Assembly: GCF_036825535.1 (NCBI RefSeq) | Contig: NZ_CP098813.1 | Span: forward strand, 186,001-250,000 | Direction: 5' to 3' | Length of the DNA stretch: 64,000 nt | From: Parasalinivibrio latis | Lineage (GTDB): Bacteria; Pseudomonadota; Gammaproteobacteria; Enterobacterales; Vibrionaceae | Shown here: one piece after another, positions 18,267 to 26,963 of the stretch | How the letters are laid out: each line of letters opens with the position of its first letter | How positions within the stretch are numbered: position 1 is the stretch's first letter | Program-made: the position numbers and the translations under genes | Notes under the pieces: generated by a model | Told to the model about the DNA's origin: nothing | What the model saw: only the letters and a program-made list of their open reading frames with translations | Databases searched by the model: none

Positions 18267-19685
18267 TCACTGGCCCCGGCCGAATAAAATAATCTCGGAT
18301 GTCCTAACCAGAATGGCGACATCCAAAAGGAAACTTCGGTGCTTGATATAGAAGAGGTCGTATTGCAGTTTTTCCCGTGCGTCTTTCACGGAGCTTCCAT
18401 AGGGGTATTTCAACTGCGCCCAGCCGGTTAACCCCGGCTTTACCAACAACCGCCGCCGGTAATACGGGATGTCTTTTTCCAGGGAATCACAAAATTGTGG
18501 CCGCTCCGGCCGGGGTCCAACAAAACACATGTCCCCGCGAAGCACGTTCCATAGCTGCGGAAGTTCATCAATGCGGTATTTCCGTAGAAACTTCCCGACC
18601 CGGGTAACCCTTGGATCTTCCTTGCTTGCCCATTTCGCCCCTTGGGCTTCCGCATCCTCCGTCATACTTCGGAATTTATAGATATCAAACAGCAGCCCGT
18701 TGTACCCCACTCTCTTTTGGCTGTAGAGCACGGGGGAGTGAAGACCATCCTCAATTTTGATAAGGACAACGGCCAGCAGCATAAGGGGCCAGGTAAGGAG
18801 GACAACCAATGTTGCCAACAGCACGTTTACAGCGCGGTCAAAAACCCGGTGGGGGTAGGTCATCGGAGCTGTACGTTCATTAAGGAACCAGGAAGGGTGA
18901 ACGAGGCTGACTGCGATTTGTCCAGTTTCACGCTCAATAAAGTTAACAATATCGATGACTTCTATGCCGTAGATTTTGCATTTAAAAAGGCATTCAACCG
19001 GGATGTTTTCCCTTCTTTCATCTGCAGCTATTACAATTTCATCAGCTCTCCCAGAAGAGACCAGCGAGTCTATCAACTCTTCTATTTCATTCATTGTTGT
19101 TGTGTGATGAATAATCTTCCTTTTATCAATAAAGAGACTTTTGTCTCCTCGAATATGCACAAACCCAACCAAGTCGAATCCGTTTCTATCTGCGCGTCTA
19201 CGCATAGTTTTTTCAATAATCGACGCTCTTTCCCCTGCCCCGATCACTAAAACTTTTTTCTGTCCAAGCTGTTCATAATTTATCAACTTCGCAATGTACC
19301 GGACGAAAACCAGGCCAATAAATGCATATACATGGAACACTTCAACGAAAAGTGCATCAGAAACAAGAAGGCCTGTCGCATTAAAGAAAAGTATGGATAA
19401 AATGTAAGATAGAATCGTACTGAAAAACAGCCGGTAAAAAATACCCGACTGACTTTCACGAAGTTTTATATTGTATAAACCCACCGCGAATATACTGATT
19501 TTAAAGAATATTATTAGCACCATCCCAATCATCAAAAAAGTTTCAATGACTGGAGCCGGAGCCACTGCTATAGAGTTTTCGAATGACAAATTCGTAAGTA
19601 AATATATAAAAGCAAGCATTGTCATGTCTGCAATCATTAATACTTTATGACTTGTCGACGTTCTATAAAACTTTAGTTCGGCCAT
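18267..19685 (-). CDS. Initiating undecaprenyl-phosphate sugar transferase, XrtA-associated (EpsB/WbaP type)
   Basis: A 472-residue polyprenyl-phosphate sugar-1-phosphate transferase. The N-terminal half has four or five membrane segments and a CoA-binding-like nucleotide fold (KVLVIGAGERASII, about 145-158). The C-terminal catalytic part contains QKRVGYNGLLFDIYKFRSMT, FLRKYRIDELPQL and MCFVGPRPERP, the Bac_transf signature. It attaches the first sugar phosphate to undecaprenyl phosphate in the inner membrane. I chose ATG 19685; a TTG at 19715 is in frame but has no ribosome-binding site. It is the first gene of a nine-gene minus-strand operon that runs to 7959. Confidence 0.92.
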   Translation of the reverse strand: MAELKFYRTSTSHKVLMIADMTMLAFIYLLTNLSFENSIAVAPAPVIETFLMIGMVLIIFFKISIFAVGLYNIKLRESQSGIFYRLFFSTILSYILSILFFNATGLLVSDALFVEVFHVYAFIGLVFVRYIAKLINYEQLGQKKVLVIGAGERASIIEKTMRRRADRNGFDLVGFVHIRGDKSLFIDKRKIIHHTTTMNEIEELIDSLVSSGRADEIVIAADERRENIPVECLFKCKIYGIEVIDIVNFIERETGQIAVSLVHPSWFLNERTAPMTYPHRVFDRAVNVLLATLVVLLTWPLMLLAVVLIKIEDGLHSPVLYSQKRVGYNGLLFDIYKFRSMTEDAEAQGAKWASKEDPRVTRVGKFLRKYRIDELPQLWNVLRGDMCFVGPRPERPQFCDSLEKDIPYYRRRLLVKPGLTGWAQLKYPYGSSVKDAREKLQYDLFYIKHRSFLLDVAILVRTSEIILFGRGQ

Positions 19686-20086
19686 AAGTGGTTCTTTTAT
19701 TATCTGGAATGCCAAAATGACGAACTAATACTAAGCCAGATCCCTAACCCCGATGCATGATAAATAGGTTAATTAACAACCCAGTCTCAATATTAGAACA
19801 AGGTGTTCGCTTCAGTTATAAACTCACACAATTAGTTTATTTCCTTAATAAACAGCAAAAAATCACACCTACTGTTTTACTCCCAATTGTCACCTAAAAG
19901 AAATATACCCCAGCAATATAGCGTCTCAATTCCAAATACTGAGACAGTAAGATATGCGCTAACCAGTTAATTTTTATAGCAGCAAACATCCCGCCGGTTT
20001 AGTTGGTACGGCGTCAGGTACAAAACAAACAATGCCCAGATATTTAGTGCGCATTTTTTAGAATGAACACAGAAAGGACGCATGTT
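19686..20086. promoter_or_regulatory. Divergent control region of the two eps/xrtA operons
   Basis: About 400 AT-rich bases separate the biosynthesis operon (minus) and the export operon (plus), so both promoters should be here. On the minus strand, 19997-19981 fits a sigma-54 promoter: GG at 19995-19994, ten bases, then TTGC ending at 19982. It would leave a leader of about 285 bases. No such element was found on the plus strand. Confidence 0.4.
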
Positions 20087-20713
20087 ATGTCAATTCGGAA
20101 CTTGATTTTGGCTGGTTTACTCGGCCTGATAACCGCCTGTTCCAATAGTGATCTCACAGATCTGCCAACATCTACCGCCAGAGGTTCACAAACTACGGAT
20201 GTGGATCAATACCGGTACCTGATTGGCCCCGGCGACAGCCTTGAAATTTTCGTATGGGGTAACCCAGAAATATCCGGCAGCTTCATTGTCCGGCCAGATG
20301 GGATGATTACCACCCGTCTGGTGGAAGACATTAAAGCTTCAGGAAAAACCCCTACCGAACTTGCACGAACTTTTGAGCAACATCTTCGCGAATATATCCG
20401 GGAACCCATTGTTTCCGTAATGCTGGAAAGATTTATCGGCCCATACCAGGAGCAGGTAAGAATCATTGGGGAGGCTTCCGAACCCAAAGCCATTGCGTAT
20501 CGCCAGAACATGACGTTACTGGACGTGATGATTGCCGTAAACGGGCTGACAATTTTTGCTGACGGTGACAATGCCAGCGTCATCAGGGTTGAAGAAGGCA
20601 AACAAAAAGCATACCGGCTGAAGATTGATTCATTGATTCGCGACGGAGATATTGCTGCAAATGTCGATATTCTGCCCGGTGACATCATCATCATTCCCGA
20701 AGCTTGGTTCTAG
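20087..20713 (+). CDS. XrtA system polysaccharide export lipoprotein (Wza-like)
   Basis: A 208-residue outer-membrane export lipoprotein. The signal peptide ends in the lipobox LITAC, so the mature protein starts with the lipidated cysteine at residue 18. A polysaccharide export domain follows (YRYLIGPGDSLEIFVWGNPE), then a SLBB-like segment (QVRIIGEASEPKAIAYRQ). It forms or gates the outer-membrane channel for the polymer. ATG 20087 has AAAGGA eight bases upstream; an ATG at 20063 is in frame but would place extra polar residues before the signal. It is first in the export operon. Confidence 0.92.
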   Translation: MSIRNLILAGLLGLITACSNSDLTDLPTSTARGSQTTDVDQYRYLIGPGDSLEIFVWGNPEISGSFIVRPDGMITTRLVEDIKASGKTPTELARTFEQHLREYIREPIVSVMLERFIGPYQEQVRIIGEASEPKAIAYRQNMTLLDVMIAVNGLTIFADGDNASVIRVEEGKQKAYRLKIDSLIRDGDIAANVDILPGDIIIIPEAWF

Positions 20714-20729
20714 GTTGGGAGTGAATTAA

Positions 20730-22298
20730 ATGCTCGAGCATTACGAACAGCTGCTCCAGTACGTCAGGGGAATCTGGCTCAAGCGGCGCTACATTGTTAT
20801 TGTCAGTTGGATCCTCTGCCCGCTGGGGTGGCTGGCAGTTACCATGATGCCTAACAAGTACACCGCTGACGCCAGGATCTATGCCGATACAGGCTCTATC
20901 CTTAAACCTCTCCTTAGAGGGTTGGCTATTCAGACCGACCCCTCCCAGGAACTCAGCCTGATGGTGAAAACCCTTCTTGCCCGTCCCAACCTTGAAAAGA
21001 TTGCAAGGGAAACGGACGCCGATGTCAGGGCGACAACACCAGAGGCCTATGAGGGTATCCTGAAAGATCTCAAGGACAATATCACAATCCGGTCTACCGG
21101 CAGGGAAAACCTTTACAGCATCAGCTACACAGGCAGTGACCCGGTTTATACACGGGATGTGGTTCAGACCGCCATCAATGTGTTTGTAGACAGTGCATTG
21201 GGTGAGAAGCGCCAGGATACGGATCAGGCCAACGAGTTTCTCAGTCGCCAAATTTCAGAGTACGAAGCCCGCCTTGTGGAGGCTGAGTCGCGACTGGCAG
21301 CATTCAAGAGGGAAAACAGCGGGTTCCTTCCCGGCAGTGACCGGAGTTATGTTGTCCGCCTTCAGCAAAACAAAACCCAGCTTGAGCAAACAGAGCTGGC
21401 CCTGAAGGAAACCCAGACCAAGGTTTCCTTAGTTAAAGCACAAATTGCTGAAGAAGAGGCCTTAGCCGCCAACCAGGTAATTTCGGTTGAAACCGAATAC
21501 GACGAGCGCCTCCAGAATCTTGAGGACCGGCTGGACAACCTGCGTTTCCGTTATACCGACAAGCACCCTGACGTGATAGAAACCCGCCGCCAGCTTGGTG
21601 AACTTCGGTACCTGCGCGACAGGGAAATACGTAATGCCGAGCATAGCAAGACCCTGCTGGATAACAACGAGGTATACCAGAACCTGAAAATCACCCTCAG
21701 CGAACTTGAGAGCGAAGTAGGCTCACTGGAAACCCGAATATCCAGTTACCAGACACGCATCTCTGAGCTCAGCGAAAATATCGATCAGGTGCCGGACATT
21801 GAAGCACGCCTTACTAACCTCAACCGGGACTACAACATCACCAAAGCAAAATATGAGCAACTGCTATCAAGACGTGAGTCAGCCCTGATTTCCCAGAGTG
21901 TTGGTACTGGCGGTGCCGATGATATTAAGTTCCGGGTAATTGAAGCACCAAGGGTCCCAACGCAACCTTCGGGTCCATTCCGTATGGCATGGCTGGCATT
22001 TGTGTTGTTTGGCGGGATATCTGCCGGGCTATTCCTCTCGTTCATCATCAGCCAGATCGCCCCTGTCGTATCATCTTCGCGACAACTTTACCAAGTCACC
22101 GGTATACCCGTATTTGGCATGGTCTCCGCTACGCCCAACTCAAACCTCGAACAATGGGCAAAGCGAAAGAAACGGTTATTTATTTTTGCGAACACAATGT
22201 TGGTCGCGGTGTTTTCCGTCATGGTGATGCTAAACGCTTCTACAGATATTCATGACCGGGTTATTGCAGAATTGTCTAAAAGGTTGGCCGCACTATGA
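20730..22298 (+). CDS. XrtA system polysaccharide chain-length determinant (Wzz/PCP)
   Basis: A 522-residue polysaccharide co-polymerase. Membrane segment 1 is at about 21-41, the Wzz domain follows, long coiled coils fill 170-360, and a second segment near 412-435 follows the proline-containing sequence RVPTQPSGPFRMAW. A third hydrophobic stretch lies near 493-510. The family controls polymer length and activates its tyrosine kinase. It has GGGAG eight bases before ATG 20730 and overlaps the kinase gene by ATGA, as expected for a membrane adaptor plus separate cytoplasmic kinase. The family is the PEP-CTERM-locus chain-length type. Confidence 0.93.
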   Translation: MLEHYEQLLQYVRGIWLKRRYIVIVSWILCPLGWLAVTMMPNKYTADARIYADTGSILKPLLRGLAIQTDPSQELSLMVKTLLARPNLEKIARETDADVRATTPEAYEGILKDLKDNITIRSTGRENLYSISYTGSDPVYTRDVVQTAINVFVDSALGEKRQDTDQANEFLSRQISEYEARLVEAESRLAAFKRENSGFLPGSDRSYVVRLQQNKTQLEQTELALKETQTKVSLVKAQIAEEEALAANQVISVETEYDERLQNLEDRLDNLRFRYTDKHPDVIETRRQLGELRYLRDREIRNAEHSKTLLDNNEVYQNLKITLSELESEVGSLETRISSYQTRISELSENIDQVPDIEARLTNLNRDYNITKAKYEQLLSRRESALISQSVGTGGADDIKFRVIEAPRVPTQPSGPFRMAWLAFVLFGGISAGLFLSFIISQIAPVVSSSRQLYQVTGIPVFGMVSATPNSNLEQWAKRKKRLFIFANTMLVAVFSVMVMLNASTDIHDRVIAELSKRLAAL

Positions 22299-23182
22299 GT
22301 ATTATTGAAAAAGCCATGACCCGGTTCCAGCCGGCCAAGGATGATAAAGAACACATTACCCCGGTTATCTCTGAAGAACTGTTGGAAAAAAACCGCCAAA
22401 TGCAGATAGAAGATCCGGACATCCGGATCGGTGACCAGCTTTTGGAAATGATTGGGCTTGGGGGTTTCCCAGCCACTGCCAACAGCCGCCGTATACGAAA
22501 TGAATACCGCAGCATCAAACACAAGTTGCTGCAAAATGCATTCGGGAAAGGGGCTGATTTCCATCACAGGGGCAATGTGCTGATGGTAACAAGTGCCCTC
22601 CCAGGAGAGGGAAAAACATTCAGCTCAGTTAACCTTGCCCTCAGCATCGCGTCAGAACAGGACAAGACGGTCCTGCTGATAGACGGGGATGTACTAAAAC
22701 CCAACCTGTTAAACAGTATGGGGGTATCCAAATCCCTGCCCGGTGTCATTGAGTACCTCAAAAACGAGATCACTGATATTTCTGAAGTGATCTACAGCAC
22801 GACACTTCCCCGACTGAAAGTCATACCATCCGGCCGACCGGATCCTTCCAGCAATGAGTTGCTTTCCAGTGAACGGATGAAAGGCCTGATCGAGGAACTG
22901 GCAAACCGTTACCCCGACAGGATGATCATTGTCGACAGCCCACCAATGCTATCTGCCGTGGAATCTGTCGTGCTTTCTCGCCTTGTCGGCCAGGTGATAG
23001 TGGTGGTTGAGCAGGATAAAACCCGGATGTCAGATCTTAAGGAAGCCATTGGTTATCTGGACGACAACCTCGCAATTGGTTTTCTCGTCAACAAAGTGGT
23101 TCACAGCTCTTTTATGAGCAAATACAGCTATGGACAAGGATACGGTTATGGCTATGGACACGAAGCAGAGTCTGGGGGATAG
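22295..23182 (+). CDS. XrtA-associated tyrosine autokinase (BY-kinase)
   Basis: A 295-residue bacterial tyrosine kinase: Walker A ALPGEGKTF at 101-109, Walker A' LLIDGD at 127-132 and Walker B MIIVDSPP near 213-220. The C-terminus is a tyrosine cluster (residues 279-289, alternating Tyr and Gly) that is the site of autophosphorylation in this family. The lack of a membrane segment fits a separate Wzz-like activator, encoded just upstream with an ATGA overlap. Phosphorylation cycles here drive polymer assembly and export; the phosphatase domain fused to the ATP-grasp protein at the left edge is the likely partner. Confidence 0.94.
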   Translation: MSIIEKAMTRFQPAKDDKEHITPVISEELLEKNRQMQIEDPDIRIGDQLLEMIGLGGFPATANSRRIRNEYRSIKHKLLQNAFGKGADFHHRGNVLMVTSALPGEGKTFSSVNLALSIASEQDKTVLLIDGDVLKPNLLNSMGVSKSLPGVIEYLKNEITDISEVIYSTTLPRLKVIPSGRPDPSSNELLSSERMKGLIEELANRYPDRMIIVDSPPMLSAVESVVLSRLVGQVIVVVEQDKTRMSDLKEAIGYLDDNLAIGFLVNKVVHSSFMSKYSYGQGYGYGYGHEAESGG

Positions 23183-24674
23183 GCACTTATCCGGGTTACA
23201 GCACGGCGTGCCTGTCAATAAGTGCCTACCGGGTACGCCCAAGGCAATACTTCCGCTTTTGTTGAGTATGTTTCTCCTGCCGGCTGCACATGCTGTTGAG
23301 CAGACTAAGGACTTTATACCCTATGCCGGACTGTCGTTTGATTACACTACTAACCTGAACCAGGACGACTCAAATACCGCTGCGCTGGTGAGCGGCATTA
23401 CCGCAGGTGCAAGAGCGTCAATGAAAGGCGGCAAAACCGACCTCGACCTGAATTATTCTGCCACCCAGTATTTTTATTCCGATAACCAACGTGCTGACAA
23501 GTTCAACCAGACCCTTGCATTCAATGCAAACCGCGCCTTGAATAAACGCGGCTTGAGTATGAATGCCAGTGCGTCCATCCGAAACGAAGCCATTGCTTCC
23601 AACCAGAATGCAGCGGCTGATGTTATCAGCGGAGGCACTTTTGAAAGCAGGGCGGCCTCCCTGGGGTTGGCTTACCGTACTAACCCACGAAGCTACATGA
23701 ACCTTAACGCACGAATTGATGGCAGCATCGGGGACAATGAAGGGAGCGTTGGTGACTACCGGCGAATCAATGCCAATGTTAACTTTCGCGACGGTACCAA
23801 AACCAAGCTTTTGTTCTGGTCCGGTTCGTACAATGGCGAGCGAACGTTTGGTGATGAAAACAACGGAACCACAACTTCCCAGTACTTCCAGTCAGTTATC
23901 GGCACACAAACCCAGCCGCTGAGGCCGCTGGTTCGCTTTTACTATGAGAATTACGACGACACCGACGCCACGACAACCACAGAAGGTGCCAGTATCGGCC
24001 CCGGGCTCCGCTACTACTTCAGTTACCGCACCTGGGCTGAATTCGCTTACAACTTTTCACTGACCGAGGACGAAGAGAATTACTGGAGTACCCGGATAAA
24101 CTGGCAGCCATCCACAAAGACCCGGCTGACCGCTTCATATGAGAAAAGGATATTCGGAGACAGCTATGGCCTGAGCTACTCCCACCAAAGCCACAGGACG
24201 ACAACATCCGTCAGTTATATCGAAACCGTTTCCAGTTTCGATGATGAATTTGTGTTTAATGGGGAAATTAACCAGCGCCTGACTGTCGAGCGCAGGCTGA
24301 ACTGGGAAACAAGACTTCAGCAACGCCGGACCGAGTGGCAGTTATCACTGTCCGGCTCAGACCTTGAACCGGTCACCAAAACAATATTCTCTGTCGAAAC
24401 CCGCCGCATCGGTGCGGGAATTGGTGTATCGCACCAGCTTTCAAACCTGATAGAAGGCAGCGCCAAAGTGAATTTCGACAGGTATGAATTCTCATCACCA
24501 TTGTTCGCCACCCAAAAAGATGACTATTACAAAGCAGAAGTAGACCTCAGCAAGCGGTTCAATGACCGTGCAACAGGACGGGTGGGATTGCGCTACCTTA
24601 CCCGCGTTGCCGGAAGCTCTTCCCGTGAGTTTGATGAGTTCAGGTTTCTGCTAAACGGACGAATTGAGTTTTAA
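23148..24674 (+). CDS. PEP-CTERM system-associated outer-membrane beta-barrel protein
   Basis: About 508 residues. A hydrophobic signal ending LLPAAHA is followed by many alternating polar/aromatic beta strands, and the protein ends in phenylalanine (RIEF), as outer-membrane barrels do. It fits the uncharacterized PEP-CTERM system-associated outer-membrane family that always sits beside the export kinase and ATPase. The start is uncertain: ATG 23148 has AAGGA seven bases before it but gives a long signal N-region and overlaps the kinase gene by 35 bases; GTG 23208 would give a compact 27-residue signal peptide. A strong inverted repeat spans 23181-23227. Confidence 0.85.
   Translation: MAMDTKQSLGDRHLSGLQHGVPVNKCLPGTPKAILPLLLSMFLLPAAHAVEQTKDFIPYAGLSFDYTTNLNQDDSNTAALVSGITAGARASMKGGKTDLDLNYSATQYFYSDNQRADKFNQTLAFNANRALNKRGLSMNASASIRNEAIASNQNAAADVISGGTFESRAASLGLAYRTNPRSYMNLNARIDGSIGDNEGSVGDYRRINANVNFRDGTKTKLLFWSGSYNGERTFGDENNGTTTSQYFQSVIGTQTQPLRPLVRFYYENYDDTDATTTTEGASIGPGLRYYFSYRTWAEFAYNFSLTEDEENYWSTRINWQPSTKTRLTASYEKRIFGDSYGLSYSHQSHRTTTSVSYIETVSSFDDEFVFNGEINQRLTVERRLNWETRLQQRRTEWQLSLSGSDLEPVTKTIFSVETRRIGAGIGVSHQLSNLIEGSAKVNFDRYEFSSPLFATQKDDYYKAEVDLSKRFNDRATGRVGLRYLTRVAGSSSREFDEFRFLLNGRIEF
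23181..23227 (+). repeat. Inverted repeat at the kinase/barrel gene junction
   Basis: AGGCACTTAT (23181-23190) and ATAAGTGCCT (23218-23227) are a perfect 10-base inverted repeat, beginning at the kinase TAG stop. Inside the loop GCACG-G-CGTGC forms a second small stem that contains the possible GTG start at 23208. There is no T-run, so it is unlikely to be a terminator. Confidence 0.6.
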
Positions 24675-24676
24675 TC

Positions 24677-25840
24677 ATGTATGAATCGCATTTTGGCTTT
24701 ACCAGTAAACCTTTCCGACTGAGCCCGGATCCACGCTTTTTTTTCGCCAGCCCACATCATGACAAGGCGATCTCCTACCTGAACTACGGGTTGTCTCTTG
24801 GTGAAGGTTTTATTGTGGTTACCGGCCCTATCGGTACAGGCAAAACTATACTGGCCCGAAATCTTTTGTCTTCTGTAGATGAATCCATTGTCGCCACACA
24901 AATCGCAACCACCCGGCTTAACCCGGAAGAGTTAGTAAGAATGGTGTGTGCGAATTTCAGCATTGATGCCAAAGGAATGAACAAGGCAGAGGCACTGAAA
25001 GCACTGGAATCTTTCCTTATTGAGCTGAACAGGCAGGGAAAGCGGGCTTTGCTTCTTGTTGACGAAGCCCAGAACCTCCCGGCAGAAAGTGTGGAAGAGT
25101 TGCGCATGCTCTCAAACTTTCAAAGTGGCGACAAACCACTGCTGCAAAGCTTTCTTCTTGGTCAGGAAGAGCTTAAGAAGATTATTGAGCTCCCCCAAAT
25201 GGAGCAGTTCCGGCAACGTATTATCGCATCATGTCACCTACAGCCCTTCAGCGCAGAAGAGACCCAGCAATACATTGAGCACAGGCTGCGCCAGTCCGGC
25301 TGGGATGGACACAAGCCTGACCTGAAGGAAGACATTTTCCCGGCCATAAGGCGTTGTACCCAGGGAATCCCGCGCCGCATCAATATTTTTGCCGACAGGC
25401 TGTTCCTCTATGCCTGTATCGAGGATAAAAAAGAGATCGGTGAAACAGATGTTGAAGCTGTCATTGCCGAAATGAACAGTGAACTTTCCGGTTTTAAAAA
25501 CAAAATCCCGGAAGATGTCAAAACCCAAACCGGCAATAACGGGCACCATCCAGCCCATGCAGATCTTGGCTTTCCTACCCATGATCAAACCATGGCAGAA
25601 CTGGATGCGGTGGCATTGTATAGCCGAGCCATTGACGACAAACAAACTGATTGGGACACCTTACGCGGCGCTAAAATGCATAAAACCCTGAGCGCAATTT
25701 CCAGTATTCTGGATGACGTAATACAACGTAAGGTCAACACGGTCAGGCATCTGGATAAAATGATTTCAGAAAAGAAACTGGAGCTTGCAGAGAAAGAAAA
25801 AAAACGAAAATCAGTCATGAAAACCTGGTTTAAGAAATAG
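24677..25840 (+). CDS. XrtA/PEP-CTERM system-associated secretion ATPase (ExeA-like AAA)
   Basis: A 387-residue AAA-type ATPase: it opens with MYESHFGFTSKPFRLSPDPR, the ExeA-like signature, with Walker A GPIGTGKT at 50-57 and Walker B LLLVDEAQ at 125-132. The family is the putative PEP-CTERM locus secretion ATPase. The last 50 residues are charged and predicted to be helical or coiled. It may remodel or assemble the export machine at the inner face of the membrane. It begins two bases after the barrel gene stop and ends ten bases from the convergent nucleotidyltransferase gene. Confidence 0.92.
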   Translation: MYESHFGFTSKPFRLSPDPRFFFASPHHDKAISYLNYGLSLGEGFIVVTGPIGTGKTILARNLLSSVDESIVATQIATTRLNPEELVRMVCANFSIDAKGMNKAEALKALESFLIELNRQGKRALLLVDEAQNLPAESVEELRMLSNFQSGDKPLLQSFLLGQEELKKIIELPQMEQFRQRIIASCHLQPFSAEETQQYIEHRLRQSGWDGHKPDLKEDIFPAIRRCTQGIPRRINIFADRLFLYACIEDKKEIGETDVEAVIAEMNSELSGFKNKIPEDVKTQTGNNGHHPAHADLGFPTHDQTMAELDAVALYSRAIDDKQTDWDTLRGAKMHKTLSAISSILDDVIQRKVNTVRHLDKMISEKKLELAEKEKKRKSVMKTWFKK

Positions 25841-25850
25841 CATTCCTCCG

Positions 25851-26963
25851 CTAAAACAGAGGCTCGTGTTCTTTTTCCGGTTTTTTAAAACTATTTGCCA
25901 CTGCCAATCCAGTTTTCCGAACCAAATGAGGCAATAAAATGGGCATAGGCAAGCGTTTAACATGCCCTCGTAAATAGAGAGCAAGCGCCATAACGTCGTA
26001 CCCGAAGGGGCGGTGCGGCGGGAAGCCGCTGCTGAAAACAGTCATAAATGCGTTGTCCAGCAACCGCAGTGCCACTGGGGCGGGTGCATACTGGCTGTAA
26101 AATGCCATTACTTTTTCTGGCACAGCAAGCCGGAACAGCTTCTGGCAATACCTCAAAGCCAGATAAACAGAATCCCCCTGCCCAACATCTTCCTGAATAG
26201 AAATTAATGAATGCCACCCCTCCGGTACCTGTGACAAACGGGAAAACAACAGGTAAAGGTCAAACAGATCCCGCGGGCCACCCCGGTATTCACTTTCATA
26301 GAAAAGGTGGATCGCACTGTGGATGATCATCGCCGGCAAAGTGAGAACCCGAATTCCCTGTTCCGTCCATTGGGTGTAACGGAGTAAATTCAATGCCTGA
26401 TCACTGGAATCAAGAGCCTTGGGAAGGATCCGGAAGTGGACGTCCAGTTCGATACGCCGCTCATAGTGTTTCAATGGAGGGATCTCCTGAGACCACTCCC
26501 GGTAAAACCTGTCGTCATAACTGTTTAACTGACTGTGTACCCAGCCGGATTCCACTAATTTTTCTTCTACACCTTTCAACTGACGTTCGCTCACCCAAAC
26601 GTCTATGTCGGACATTGTCCGGCCTGCAAGCTCCTCAATCTTCGCCAGGTGATATGCCGCACCTTTCAGCACGACCATATCTTGGACAGCATCGTCGCCC
26701 AGTGCTGATGTCAGCATTCTGAGCTCCCTGACCAGCCCCCTTTTCTGCACACTGAACCGGTGAAAATCATTGCTTAATTGTTGCCGTACAGCCAGCGGAA
26801 GTTGCCCCCAAATTGAGCGATGGTAATGGCAATTGCCATTAAAGAGTGGCAGCAACTGCGACTGCATACCGAAAAAACGTGCTTCACTGATAATTTCAGC
26901 TTGCTCACGGGGTCCGAGGCAGGCGAACAACTCGGGGCAACGTAAAACCTCAACCAACCGCAT
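25851..26963 (-). CDS. NTP_transf_5-type nucleotidyltransferase of the HPr-rel-A module
   Basis: A 370-residue protein of the nucleotidyltransferase fold. KGAAYHLAKIEEL begins at about residue 100 and GRTMSDIDVWV at about 114-124 holds the metal-binding Asp119 and Asp121. The C-terminal half is helical with no other recognised domain. ATG 26963 has GGGGAG seven bases upstream and overlaps the kinase gene by 14 bases; the frame runs on to 27065 but that part only shadows the kinase gene. Related proteins accompany lasso-peptide kinases and are linked to polyphosphorylation; what this one modifies is unknown. It is last in the four-gene module. Confidence 0.82.
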   Translation of the reverse strand: MRLVEVLRCPELFACLGPREQAEIISEARFFGMQSQLLPLFNGNCHYHRSIWGQLPLAVRQQLSNDFHRFSVQKRGLVRELRMLTSALGDDAVQDMVVLKGAAYHLAKIEELAGRTMSDIDVWVSERQLKGVEEKLVESGWVHSQLNSYDDRFYREWSQEIPPLKHYERRIELDVHFRILPKALDSSDQALNLLRYTQWTEQGIRVLTLPAMIIHSAIHLFYESEYRGGPRDLFDLYLLFSRLSQVPEGWHSLISIQEDVGQGDSVYLALRYCQKLFRLAVPEKVMAFYSQYAPAPVALRLLDNAFMTVFSSGFPPHRPFGYDVMALALYLRGHVKRLPMPILLPHLVRKTGLAVANSFKKPEKEHEPLF

